Assembly: GCA_003132305.1 (NCBI GenBank) | Contig: PKXJ01000031.1 | Span: forward strand, 145,616 to 209,615 | From: Acidimicrobiaceae bacterium | Lineage (GTDB): Bacteria; Actinomycetota; Acidimicrobiia; Acidimicrobiales; RAAP-2 | Reading direction: 5' to 3' | Length of the DNA stretch: 64,000 bases | Shown: positions 39,328-49,539 of the stretch, piece by piece | How the letters are laid out: each line of letters opens with the position of its first letter | How positions within the stretch are numbered: position 1 is the first letter of the stretch | Notes under the pieces: model-generated | Database searches by the model: none | Told to the model about the DNA's origin: nothing | The model's input: the letters and a program-made list of their open reading frames with translations, nothing else | Program-made: the position numbers and the translations under genes

Positions 39328-40506
39328 ATGCCAGTCGAAATAATCGGAATGGTGGGCACGAGAGACGCCTCTGAAATTAAGGGGCCTCTCGTCGACGGTC
39401 CAGTCGTCGACTGGATGGACGGCCCGGTGATCGACCCCGATTATCTGGTGGATATATCACGGGCCCACGACGACGGGGGCTTCGATCGCGTCCTCGTGGG
39501 CTACGGGGCGGTGGCCCCCGAAGGCTGGGCGGTGGCCGCGACGGTGTTGCACTGCACCAATCATCTAAAGGTAATGGTCGCGCACCGGCCCGGCTTCGTC
39601 CAGCCGGTGCTGCTCGCGCGCATGGCGGCCACCCTTGACCACCTCACGGGGGGCGGGCGGATCGGCATCCACTTCATCACCGGTGGCGACGAGGCTGATC
39701 AGCGTCGAGAGGGCGACTTCGTGCCCCACGACGCGCGCTACCGGCGCACCGGCGAGGTGATGGCGATCGCGCGGCGCCTCTGGAGCGAGGATGCCCCGTT
39801 TGATTTTGAAGGGGAGTTCTTTCGCTACGAAGGCGCCTTCAGTTCAGTGAAGCCGCTCACCCCGGGGGGCATCCCTCTCTACTTCGCGGGCGCTTCCGCG
39901 CCGGCCATTGAAGTCGGCGCCGCGCAAGCCGACATCTACGCCTTTTGGGGGGAGCCACGAGCGGCGGTGAAAGCTCGGAAGGATGCCATCGATCAAGTCG
40001 CCGCGAAGTACGGGCGCACTCTTCGCTACAGCATCTCGCTACGGCCGATCATCGCTGACACCGAAGCTGAGGCGTGGGAGAAGGCGGAGTGGATTGCCGA
40101 AAAGACGGAAGAGCGGATCGAACTGGCCAAGGAGAGAATGGCCGGTCATAAAGCTACCTACCAAGGTCTCGGCGGGGAACGAAACGCCACCTACGCGGTC
40201 AACCGCGACACGAGCGGTACCACGTCGGTCGGTCGCAAGCGATTGATCGAAATGTCTGCCGACCAAGACGTTTACGATGAGCGCCTCTGGATGAAGGTAG
40301 CGAAGCTGACGGGCGCGGCGGGCAACTCAACGGCGCTCGTTGGCACGTGCGAGCAAGTTGCCGAAGCGATGCTCCGCTACTACGACCTCGGCATCACCAC
40401 ACTGCTGCTCAAGGGATTCGACCCGCTGGTAGACGCGATCGACTTCGGCGAGCGTCTACTTCCCCTTGTTCGCGAGGGCGCGGCGCGACGTGACGCCAGT
40501 GCCTGA
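39328..40506 (+). CDS. LLM-class flavin-dependent monooxygenase (SsuD/alkanesulfonate monooxygenase-like)
   Basis: ARMAATLDHLTGGGRIGIHFITGGDEADQRREGDF, RRTGEVMAIARRLWSEDAPFDFEGEFF, GGIPLYFAGASAPAIEV. Confidence 0.9.
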   Translation: MPVEIIGMVGTRDASEIKGPLVDGPVVDWMDGPVIDPDYLVDISRAHDDGGFDRVLVGYGAVAPEGWAVAATVLHCTNHLKVMVAHRPGFVQPVLLARMAATLDHLTGGGRIGIHFITGGDEADQRREGDFVPHDARYRRTGEVMAIARRLWSEDAPFDFEGEFFRYEGAFSSVKPLTPGGIPLYFAGASAPAIEVGAAQADIYAFWGEPRAAVKARKDAIDQVAAKYGRTLRYSISLRPIIADTEAEAWEKAEWIAEKTEERIELAKERMAGHKATYQGLGGERNATYAVNRDTSGTTSVGRKRLIEMSADQDVYDERLWMKVAKLTGAAGNSTALVGTCEQVAEAMLRYYDLGITTLLLKGFDPLVDAIDFGERLLPLVREGAARRDASA

Positions 40507-40521
40507 AGCGGGTCCCGTTGG

Positions 40522-41910
40522 GTGTCAATGTCGATGAAGAGGAGAACGGCAAAGAGTGGCGCGAGCGCGGCGTTCGCGCACTCAGCCGATCTCCCTGATT
40601 CACTGACCAGCTTGGTCAAGGGGGCGAGTCCCCTCAGAATCTTGACCGTGGACATTGATCAGCCACTCCCGGATCTTCGAGCCAACGACCACTACAGCGC
40701 CGCCTACGTTTTGCTGAGTCGAAAGGGGGTCTACCGAGGCGAAGTCGTCATCGACCTCTTGACCGACGCGGCGTCCATTCAAGATCATCTGCGAGAGGCG
40801 GTGACGCAACTCAAAGGAACGTTGACGGACGATTCCGTTCTGCTCGCGTTGTCCGACCGTGAACTCCCCCGTATTTCCATCGTCGTGCCAACCATTGTTG
40901 AAAGGATCGAGGAACTTAGGCGCTGCATCGCCAGCATCGAACAACTCGACTATCCGAACTTCGAGCTTCTACTGGTCGACAACCGCCGGGTTGTCCCGGG
41001 GCAAGATCCACTACCCGCTTTAGTGCACGGTCGAACGTGGTTACGCGTGATTCGTGAATCCAGATCCGGAATCTCTGCGGCTCGCAACGAAGGAGTAGCG
41101 AATGCCGACGGCGACGTGGTCGCCTTCACCGACGATGACGTTCGTGTCGACCCTCAATGGTTGCGCGCCCTGGGAACACGCCTAGCACTGAACCCAGATT
41201 TGGACGCGGTAACCGGTCTAATTCTTCCCGCTGAATTGGAGAGCCCCGCGCAGATCTGGTTCGAACGGTACTACAACGGATTCAACGGTCAGCGAACCTT
41301 TCTTCCTCTAATCCTGAAGGCCGATGGTCGAAGTAGTCGGATGTTGAGAGGTAGTCGAATCCTGGCACGTGATTTGACGGGCGCCGTGCGTGACAGTTTT
41401 CCGGTTTACGGTGCGGGCGCGTACGCGGCGGGTGCCAACATGGCATTTCGAACGTCGACACTCCGACGGATCGGTGGTTTCGACGTCGCACTCGGCACGG
41501 GCACGCCGGCGCGCGGGGGTGAGGATCTCGCCGCGATTATCACGGTCCTATGGACGCGTGGTTCGGTGGGTTACGAACCGACCGCGGTTGTTCACCACCG
41601 ACATCGAAGCGAGTACGTAGAGCTGTTGACTCTTATGGACGGTGAGGGTACGGGCTTTACTGCGATGCTCACGTCCCTCGTTCGCGATGATCCGCGCCAC
41701 GTGTTTGGCCTTAGCGTTCAGTTCCTGTTGTCGCTGAGGAAGTTAGTTTTTGAGCGGGCGCGAAGGCTCCGAGGACTGTCGACGGTGGGCCCGAAGGTTC
41801 GAGCACGAGACCCCCTCTTCCCTCCGGAGCTATCCAAGCGAGAGTTTCGCGCCTGCTTGCGGGGCCCCCGAGCGTACCTTCGGAGTCGTTCGGAGTGGAA
41901 TAGTTCCTAG
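40522..41910 (+). CDS. glycosyltransferase family 2 with N-terminal accessory domain
   Basis: ISIVVPTIVERIEELRRCIASIEQLDYPNFELLLVDNR, AFTDDDVRVDPQWLRALGTR, GGFDVALGTGTPARGGEDL. Confidence 0.87.
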   Translation: MSMSMKRRTAKSGASAAFAHSADLPDSLTSLVKGASPLRILTVDIDQPLPDLRANDHYSAAYVLLSRKGVYRGEVVIDLLTDAASIQDHLREAVTQLKGTLTDDSVLLALSDRELPRISIVVPTIVERIEELRRCIASIEQLDYPNFELLLVDNRRVVPGQDPLPALVHGRTWLRVIRESRSGISAARNEGVANADGDVVAFTDDDVRVDPQWLRALGTRLALNPDLDAVTGLILPAELESPAQIWFERYYNGFNGQRTFLPLILKADGRSSRMLRGSRILARDLTGAVRDSFPVYGAGAYAAGANMAFRTSTLRRIGGFDVALGTGTPARGGEDLAAIITVLWTRGSVGYEPTAVVHHRHRSEYVELLTLMDGEGTGFTAMLTSLVRDDPRHVFGLSVQFLLSLRKLVFERARRLRGLSTVGPKVRARDPLFPPELSKREFRACLRGPRAYLRSRSEWNSS

Positions 41911-41935
41911 TGCGTCCGAATGCTCTGCGACCCCA

Positions 41936-43237
41936 CTAGGGCTCAATCGTCGGCAGATCGTTCGGAGTACGCCCACGCGCCGGGACCCCTCCGCTCACGG
42001 CCAATCGGTAGCGTTTGATCAATATTGGCAGAAAGAAGAACCCCTGAACTCCCGACTCAATCAGAGAAGCAATGCCGATCGCGAGAATTCCGAAGTGGCC
42101 GAGCAGAGCCAGTAAGACGCCAAAGAAAATTATCGCGCTCGCCACTTCGCGAATCGCGAACCACCAGACGCGCTTGTCCAGCCAAGCGAACATGGCGTAG
42201 AACGAAGTGACGGCGACGGCCGGCAAGGACAAAAGCATCATGCGCATAAGTGTCGCGCCCTGGTCGGCGTAGCTTCGGCCAAAGATGTCCAGGATCTGCG
42301 GGGCAAAGATGAGCCCAATGATCAACGCTGGAAGAAGTAGCGCGACCGTCGCTCGCAGCGTGACGCGAGCGAAGTGTCGCAAGGCGTCCGGCTCGGTTGA
42401 AGCTTCAACAAGGAACGACCTCATAATGCTGTTGAGTGCGAGCGCGGCGCCTCCCGCGATCTGCGCTGGTATGAAGTAGTGCGCGTTCGCGACGGCACCC
42501 AGTCGATCTATGACGATCAGCGTCGTGATGGACGAGGTGATGACGCTGACGAGCAGACTTGCGTAGCGCGCTCCCGAGAGAACAATCAACTGACGAGTCG
42601 AGGGCAGTTTCTCGCTCGACAAAGTTTTTGCCTGGTGGATCGGTATTCGGTGTTTGAATAAGTACCAATTGACCGCAACTATCAAGAACACAACCGGGAA
42701 CATCCAGGCAACGAAGATTCCTTGGCTCGCCGAAATCATGATGAACAATGGCAGCAACGCCAATTTCGCCAGGGAGTAGAAGATGTTTTCTACTGGCACC
42801 CATCGAGCGGAGCGTAACCCGACGAGCACAGAATCCTGCAACGAAAATATTGTCCACAAGATGACCGCGACCACGAAAAAGCCGCGCCAAAACAACGTCG
42901 GAGCCAAGAAACGGTGGCCGAGTCCTAAAAACACGTACGCCAGCGAAATGACGAGAGCGACCACCACGCACATGGCGTAGGCGCGCGCCACGAAGTTCCT
43001 CGTCTGGACGCCCGCAACAGGTATGAAACGCTCGAAGGTCGCACCAAAACTCAACTGCGCAAGCTGACCGAGAAGTGTCATCGCGGCAATTTCCGCGGCG
43101 ATACGGCCAACCGTGGTTTGGGTCGATACGTGCGCGGCCGTCCCCCAAAACACCAGGCCGATGACGGCCGAGACCGCGCTGGAGATGATGAGGGCGGCGG
43201 CGTTTTGGAGGAGACCCCCGACGCGAGGGCGCCTCAT
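41936..43237 (-). CDS. polysaccharide flippase / oligosaccharide translocase (Wzx/MATE-like)
   Basis: about 12 TM segments across 433 aa, polysaccharide locus context. Confidence 0.75.
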   Translation of the reverse strand: MRRPRVGGLLQNAAALIISSAVSAVIGLVFWGTAAHVSTQTTVGRIAAEIAAMTLLGQLAQLSFGATFERFIPVAGVQTRNFVARAYAMCVVVALVISLAYVFLGLGHRFLAPTLFWRGFFVVAVILWTIFSLQDSVLVGLRSARWVPVENIFYSLAKLALLPLFIMISASQGIFVAWMFPVVFLIVAVNWYLFKHRIPIHQAKTLSSEKLPSTRQLIVLSGARYASLLVSVITSSITTLIVIDRLGAVANAHYFIPAQIAGGAALALNSIMRSFLVEASTEPDALRHFARVTLRATVALLLPALIIGLIFAPQILDIFGRSYADQGATLMRMMLLSLPAVAVTSFYAMFAWLDKRVWWFAIREVASAIIFFGVLLALLGHFGILAIGIASLIESGVQGFFFLPILIKRYRLAVSGGVPARGRTPNDLPTIEP

Positions 43238-43744
43238 TCGCGACCTTCGCGCTCTCTACTTCTCACCTTCGGATTAACCGTTCAGAAAGGGCGACCGCGG
43301 GGACTTGATGCGTGGGTGCTCCGCGGCCCGGCGGTGAAGGGAGTTCGCTGGGTTCGGCGAGGACCTCGGAGCGTTCCCCGGACCGAATCGTATCAATTCG
43401 AGTTCGTGTGCCCAAGTTAACGAGGGGACGTCTTGCAATCATACGGTCGAGGCTACAACTCGGAAAATACGACGCCGGTAAACAGAGCGCTTCGGTCCCT
43501 TGGCGAACATCCAAGCGGAGCGCGTGGAAATGACATTACGAAGTTGCAATCAATGAACGCTAACTCTCTCCCATCGAATCCGGAACGCTCGGTGATTGGT
43601 TGCGGGGGCCATCGTGCAACACCGACAGGCCGACGCGATGTTCAGCGCCGGTCTTCCCAGCCTATAGATCTTGTAGAGCGTCTCATTAGACCAGCCCACT
43701 TCAATCCGGCGTCAGCACTCTTCGCGTAGATTTTAATTTAGGTA

Positions 43745-44524
43745 ATGGTCAATCGGCGGTCGACGGAAGGAGGAAAGTATGATACTTTCGCTCCACGAAT
43801 GCGAAGCGAACGAAAGTGGCCATTTGCGGAGCGCTTTTGGAGTGCCGTGGTGAACGAAACGTTGAGGAGTCGCGTTCGCGCCCTACGGCGCACCGTGTTT
43901 TGCCGCTCGCTCGGGCTCAAGGAGTCCGCCAGCGCGCTACACCAGAACACTGCACCCCGTCGTCACGTGTATTGGAATCCGAGAGTGCCTACGTGGCTTA
44001 CTTCTCTACTGCTTCACCGCCCCGGGTTCGTCGCGCTAGCTCCTGAATCGCTCCTCATGGGATGCCAGATCGGACTCGACCCTGTCGCGTTCGCCAAGGT
44101 GACGCGCGATCCCTGGTATGGGTCAACGCCGATGTTAAAGAGTCCACACGTTGAACTATTGGAGTCAGCGATGAACGCCGATCGAGCGCTCACCGACGCC
44201 GAAATTATGAGCTCGAACTACTGGAGCTTTGCCCAAGTAAATGTCAAGATATCGGGCGAGTTTTTCGGAATGCGAAGCGAGCAAGAGCTGCTTCAGGTGG
44301 TAAGGAATTTCTTGGATTGGGTGCTGGGAGACACCGCAAGAGTCACCATCCTAGGGGGATCAGGCGTCGAAGACGCTATTCTCGTGGCACGCGTTCCGAG
44401 CAGTTCCTTATTCCAAATTGTCGACGGACACCATCGGGTTGCTGCGGCCATTACTCATGGGCAAACGCTAATTCGAGTTCGTCGGACTTGGCTGAGCACG
44501 GGCGTGCCCCTTCACGAAGAATGA
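43745..44524 (+). CDS. hypothetical protein with ParB-like HxRxxA motif
   Basis: FQIVDGHHRVAAAITHGQTLIRVR; 259 aa. Confidence 0.6.
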   Translation: MVNRRSTEGGKYDTFAPRMRSERKWPFAERFWSAVVNETLRSRVRALRRTVFCRSLGLKESASALHQNTAPRRHVYWNPRVPTWLTSLLLHRPGFVALAPESLLMGCQIGLDPVAFAKVTRDPWYGSTPMLKSPHVELLESAMNADRALTDAEIMSSNYWSFAQVNVKISGEFFGMRSEQELLQVVRNFLDWVLGDTARVTILGGSGVEDAILVARVPSSSLFQIVDGHHRVAAAITHGQTLIRVRRTWLSTGVPLHEE

Positions 44525-44611
44525 GCCGTTGGCTCATGGCAACTAGCTTCTGCGGGTGGTCATCAAAATCGTGGTAAACCTGCTGCTATTAGTTTTCACC
44601 GACCGGCCCCT

Positions 44612-45490
44612 GTGACTCTTCCGAAACGTTCTAAGTTTGGTAACTTTCTTCGACAGATTCTGCGGAAGTTCTTCATTACGCTGTCAGTGATCGTCGAACC
44701 ACTTCGAGCACTGCTTCGACGAAACGCACTTCGCCACGCCTCTTTCGCGTCGCCGGCCGATGACCCGTTCTTGAGCCAACTTCCAGCGACGCTCTTGCTT
44801 ATGGTTTACCGAGCGAAAAACGTGGAACTCGTACAACTTCTCGTTCGCCAAGTTGGAGCGGACGCCGACGTTCGATTGTGGGCGCTCGATGAGATTGCCC
44901 CCGAGCTAGCTGACAAGACCATTGGGAGCGGACCGGGTACTCGTTTCGCCAATATCAACCGGTTGTACCACGCGAAACCCATCAAGGAGGGGTCGTGGGT
45001 TGTCTTGGCGGATGACGACACGTTCTTCATAAAGGGCAGTCTCGCCGAGACCATCGATATCATGAAACGCGCTGCGTTCTCTCTCGCTCAACCGAGCCAC
45101 AGTGTTTTTGGTTGGTGGACCAGTATCTTCAATGTTTCCAGACCCCTGTTGATTGCCCGCGACACGAACTACGTCGAGCAGGGTCCGCTCCTAATCGCCG
45201 ACTGGATGTTTTCTAAGGAGATTCTGCCTTTTCCTGATGACAATGACATGGGCTGGGGCATCGAAGCGGAGTGGTACCAAGCCAAAGTTGGACGCTTTCG
45301 AAGCGGCGTAATTGACGCATGTCGTGTGGTTCACTGCAGTAGAAACGCGAGAACGTACTTGGCCGCACCGGAAATGCAACGCATGGAAGAGCGTCTATCT
45401 AAATTAGGCATTGCCAACTTTTGGCAATTGCAGACCGTCAATGGCTACTGGTGGAAGTGGCAGCGATCGCCCTCGTGGCGCGAGTTGTGA
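44612..45490 (+). CDS. glycosyltransferase-like protein (DDD-containing)
   Basis: SWVVLADDDTFFIKGSLAETIDIMKRA...DNDMGWGIEAEWYQAKVG, surrounded by GTs. Confidence 0.6.
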   Translation: MTLPKRSKFGNFLRQILRKFFITLSVIVEPLRALLRRNALRHASFASPADDPFLSQLPATLLLMVYRAKNVELVQLLVRQVGADADVRLWALDEIAPELADKTIGSGPGTRFANINRLYHAKPIKEGSWVVLADDDTFFIKGSLAETIDIMKRAAFSLAQPSHSVFGWWTSIFNVSRPLLIARDTNYVEQGPLLIADWMFSKEILPFPDDNDMGWGIEAEWYQAKVGRFRSGVIDACRVVHCSRNARTYLAAPEMQRMEERLSKLGIANFWQLQTVNGYWWKWQRSPSWREL

Positions 45491-45879
45491 CCAGACTCGG
45501 CCGTGAGAGTCCTTGGATGTTGTGAGGTACCTCGAGCGCGACGCTCGATCAGAGGACTCTTCGCATCACTTGACGGGGGCTAGAAGACACGATCTCACCA
45601 CGCTTGATTGTTGCAGCAACGTTCTTCTCACCGTGTGGCGACCGCCCAGGGATGAGTGAAGTGATGGAGTGTTGTGGCTGAGTTGCGACCGTACTCATGT
45701 TGGCGAGCTCGACCGATTGAAAACAAGACAATCAGTCGCGCGGCTGGTGCGTCAAGCTATTGGATATCGCAGGACCAAGTGTCGAGATCACTCGAATTAT
45801 GTTCGCTTCGGTATGCTCAAAGGATGACTTTCACCATGACGCCAATCGGCGAAGCACTGGTCCTTCGATACCAGCCCTC

Positions 45880-46593
45880 GTGAAGATCGAACCCGGAAGT
45901 TCCACGGCGTTTCCGTTCAATCTTCAGTATCGTCTCGCGCGAATCGCGAAATACGTAAATGGTGGCGACTGGTTAGATCTCGGTTGCGCCGACGGTGGCT
46001 ACAGCGCTGGACTGCTCGACGTCGGCGCCAAGAGTGTGACGGGAGTGGAGGTTGAAGAGGATCGAGTGCAGGCGGCTCGTGAGCGACATCCCGATATCCC
46101 TTTTCACGTGAGCGACGGGGCTTCTATTCCCTTCACCGAAGGCTCGTTTGATGGAGTATTCATGAACGAGGTATTAGAACACGTCGACAATGAAGACGAA
46201 ACGCTTGATGACGTATATCGAGTACTTAGACCAGGTGGCCTAATCATTGTCATTTCCCCTAATAGGTGGTTTCCTTTCGAAGGGCATCGAGTGCAGATAG
46301 GTCGATGGTCATCGAACAAACCAACGCTGATCATCCCGTGGCTGCCTCGCTCGATCACGAATGATTGGGTGACCGCTAGAAACTACTGGCCACACGAGAT
46401 GAGAAATAAGATCGAATCGCGAGGTTTCACAATTCTCGAGACCGGCTTTATTATGCCGGTGCTCGAGGCTTACCCGTGGATGCCAGAAGCATTCACTAAG
46501 CGATTTCGACGTCATATCACTGCGATAGATCATTGGCCCGTTTTTCGCAGATTCGGGGTGTCCAATCTCGTGATAGGACGGCGGCAAGATTGA
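45880..46593 (+). CDS. class I SAM-dependent methyltransferase
   Basis: GGDWLDLGCADGGYSAGLL, FDGVFMNEVLEHVDNEDETLDDVYRVLRPGGLIIVISPN; GTG start 45880 likely. Confidence 0.85.
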   Translation: MKIEPGSSTAFPFNLQYRLARIAKYVNGGDWLDLGCADGGYSAGLLDVGAKSVTGVEVEEDRVQAARERHPDIPFHVSDGASIPFTEGSFDGVFMNEVLEHVDNEDETLDDVYRVLRPGGLIIVISPNRWFPFEGHRVQIGRWSSNKPTLIIPWLPRSITNDWVTARNYWPHEMRNKIESRGFTILETGFIMPVLEAYPWMPEAFTKRFRRHITAIDHWPVFRRFGVSNLVIGRRQD

Positions 46594-46853
46594 GCCACTT
46601 TAGAAGAGTTTCGCCGGACTCAAGGAGTAGGACGTTCGGTTCGAGAGAGTTCGAAAACGCGACAGTGACGCGGGTCCATCAGAGAAGATGACCCCAACGC
46701 GGCCGATTGGAAGCATTTAAGGCAACCGGCCGACGGGTCGCTTGATCGAGGTAATGGCGGGCGGTGGAGTTGAGCCCAGGATTGCCCTGGGGAAGTCGTC
46801 TGGTCTGTCTTCGACCTCATCGCACTATGACAACTTGCGATTCAAGTGGACCG

Positions 46854-47726
46854 TTACTTCGACACGTACTCGGCCACCCAATCGATTTGCATGGAGACCG
46901 GTTGACTAGGGCATTGTCGGCCCAGGTTGCACAAAGTGCGCTGCTCAAGGTCGAGGGTAAGTGTCTTGTTGGGAATTTCGCCCAGGGAGGATATCTTTCC
47001 CCAAACCCTTCCGTCGACTACGTAAGAAATCGAGGTCGGTGTCCATACAACGCCCCAGGTGTGCCACTGATTCATTTCTGCCGCCACTGTTCGTTGATCA
47101 ATGTAGTTGAAGGAACTGTAGTGAACCGTCGACGATGTTGAATTCATCGAGCCGCCGCTCTCGTTAAAGTCAATCTCCGGCGGCCACACATTGTTGGCGG
47201 GCCAGAGCAGCTCGACCTCATTGGGCCCCGTTCCGGTCACTCGAGAACGCACGAAGTACGCACCGTACGTTCTGGCGAGTCCGCACTGGCATAGACCGCC
47301 CGTCACCCAAATGTTTTTAAAAAGTGGGTCCTTGAACGTGTTGAGGCTCAGTACGCCATTACTCACCACTACATGACTCAGCGCGAACATTCCGGTAGGG
47401 TCGCCTCCGGGTACTCCGTTAAATACGTACCATCCCGTTGGCAGTGAGTTGCCCGTAAAATCGTTCGCGTAGCTAAGTCTGTAGCCCGTGAGCGAGTTCG
47501 CTCCCGGTGGTCCTTCACCGGAGGGCTCGGCGCTGTTGACAACACCCACCGGGTACGGCGTGACGGAAGAAGGTCGAGCTAGGTTCGCAGATCGCAGTCC
47601 GAACCAAAGGGACCCTCCGAGGAGAACACCAACGACTAAGGCGATAAGAACTCTGAAACCCTTTCTCCTCGGAGTAGCTTTCCGGGACGACGACCGAGTG
47701 AGATCAGCGTCTGGGCGGGCGTTCAT
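46854..47726 (-). CDS. secreted glycoside hydrolase family 16-like protein (copy 2)
   Basis: WPPEIDFNESGG, WVTGGLCQCGLARTYGAYFVRSRVTGTGPNEVELLWP, N-terminal TM. Confidence 0.85.
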   Translation of the reverse strand: MNARPDADLTRSSSRKATPRRKGFRVLIALVVGVLLGGSLWFGLRSANLARPSSVTPYPVGVVNSAEPSGEGPPGANSLTGYRLSYANDFTGNSLPTGWYVFNGVPGGDPTGMFALSHVVVSNGVLSLNTFKDPLFKNIWVTGGLCQCGLARTYGAYFVRSRVTGTGPNEVELLWPANNVWPPEIDFNESGGSMNSTSSTVHYSSFNYIDQRTVAAEMNQWHTWGVVWTPTSISYVVDGRVWGKISSLGEIPNKTLTLDLEQRTLCNLGRQCPSQPVSMQIDWVAEYVSK

Positions 47727-48010
47727 GATAGTTAAGAGAATAGTGAATGAGTGGGAACATTCATAGGACGCTCGTTTCGATGCCTGCTTCGACCAGCCGA
47801 ACGCTAAGGATCTCGCTTCCTCGTTGGCTGATCTTGTCGACGTGGGCTACGCGACTTTCGCACGGATGTTTGCGCATCGTCAATCTGCGCGGAACAGTTC
47901 TCGAATGAAGGTTCGGCCCGTCTCCCTAGGGAAGGAGTCGGGGGAGCATTCGCTTCGAGAGAATGAGCGCGAAATGTACGCATCATGAATACTCTTGTGG
48001 CTACTGAGCA

Positions 48011-49072
48011 TTAGATCTGGTTCCTGGTCATCCTCGCGTAAGCCAACATCTCCTTCAGCGGAGGGAACCTCGACCGCTTGAGGAGACTTGAATTTAGCAC
48101 GCGGGTCTTCGGCTCGATCAAAGCGACACGCTCGAGAACTCCGCCAAAAACCGAAACTACGTCAGCCGCTTCACTCTCAATCGAGAACTCACTACGCACT
48201 AATTCAACGGCGTTTTGACTCATCCGGTCGAGCCCGTCATCGCTGCCGAAGCGTTCGAGGACCGACTCTACTTCACGCGCGAAGAGGATTATCTCTCCGT
48301 CGTCTATCGGTAGGGACGTACCCGGCCTCATATACAAACGACCGCATCCCCCATGAAATCCCACCACGATGCAACCCGACGCCATGGCTTCTAACGGCGG
48401 TAGCCCAAAACCCTCACGATCATTCAGTGAAAGAAACACGGCCGAATCTCGAAGAATTCGGGCGGTCTCTGCTTCGGTCATGCCGTCGATGGCTCGTAAC
48501 GTCCAGCCGCCCAGGGCACCTCTCAAGTCTAAAACCCTAAGGAGTTGTACCAATTCCCGACGCCGCTTCCGGGGCATGAACGCAATACTCTTTTCCTTCT
48601 CTCCCTCCGGCGGAAAGAAGATTCCGGGGTCTATTCCGAGCGTTATTCGGTAGATGGGAATATGGGGAAAGCTGTAACTTAAGTATTCAAATGTGTAGGG
48701 CGAGTTCGCGACGATGCCGACGGTGTCCGCGCTCACCACGGGTTTCCACGACCCTTTGGTGATCTCTGATCCCGTAAATGTCTCGTGAGGGTTTTGATTA
48801 AAGACCAGGTGAGGAACTCCCGGAGCGATTTCTGGGATTGATTCGCGGTACCACTCGGGTAGGACGAGCAGGTCACCGGTAGTGAAGCGAACCTCGCTCG
48901 CGGGCGTTACCGAGGTCTTGTTTTCGAACCACGTGCAGCGAAAATCGACCTTCCGGTGGACCACAGTGGCCGAGATACCCGCGACGTTCAACGTGTCAAC
49001 ACAACGGTACAAAACGCGCACACCGCCGTAGGGCCTATTGTCGTCGGGGCAAAGAAAGAAGACTTTCGACAT
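48011..49072 (-). CDS. glycosyltransferase (GT4/GT-B type)
   Basis: FLCPDDNRPYGGVRVLYRCVDTLN, VFLSLNDREGFGLPPLEAMASGCIVVGFHGGCG. Confidence 0.85.
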   Translation of the reverse strand: MSKVFFLCPDDNRPYGGVRVLYRCVDTLNVAGISATVVHRKVDFRCTWFENKTSVTPASEVRFTTGDLLVLPEWYRESIPEIAPGVPHLVFNQNPHETFTGSEITKGSWKPVVSADTVGIVANSPYTFEYLSYSFPHIPIYRITLGIDPGIFFPPEGEKEKSIAFMPRKRRRELVQLLRVLDLRGALGGWTLRAIDGMTEAETARILRDSAVFLSLNDREGFGLPPLEAMASGCIVVGFHGGCGRLYMRPGTSLPIDDGEIILFAREVESVLERFGSDDGLDRMSQNAVELVRSEFSIESEAADVVSVFGGVLERVALIEPKTRVLNSSLLKRSRFPPLKEMLAYARMTRNQI

Positions 49073-49539
49073 GTCGTTGAAAGTGTACCTAAAGCGAAAG
49101 TCTGTAGTAAGTACTCACCTCTCGCATTGAAATCCTCTCATCACTTCGTTTCTGAACTCATCGTGCGCTCGCCATTGAGCGAAAGGACGAACCTTCACGG
49201 ACTGCGGTCGCGGCAAGGTCACGGTGTGAAAGAGTCCTTGCTCGACGAAGGTGACGACAGTTTCGAGTAGAACTCGCCGATCGCGACGCCCATGGTGGTT
49301 AAGTCGAGTGCGTGGCGCCGCTTGACTACGGTTCGATGACGTCGCTCAACCTCCGATGACCGAGTTAGTCGATGCACCTCAAGTCAGACAACGGCGTCGG
49401 ACCACGCTCGTGGTGTTGAAGTCGCGAATGAGGTTTCAGAATCCTCGTGGTTCGTTAGACCCAGCCCCGGTCTGCTCTTTGAGCTCGGACCTGCGCATGA
49501 GAAGTGCGGACATCCAATTGAAACTATGTCTTCACGACT

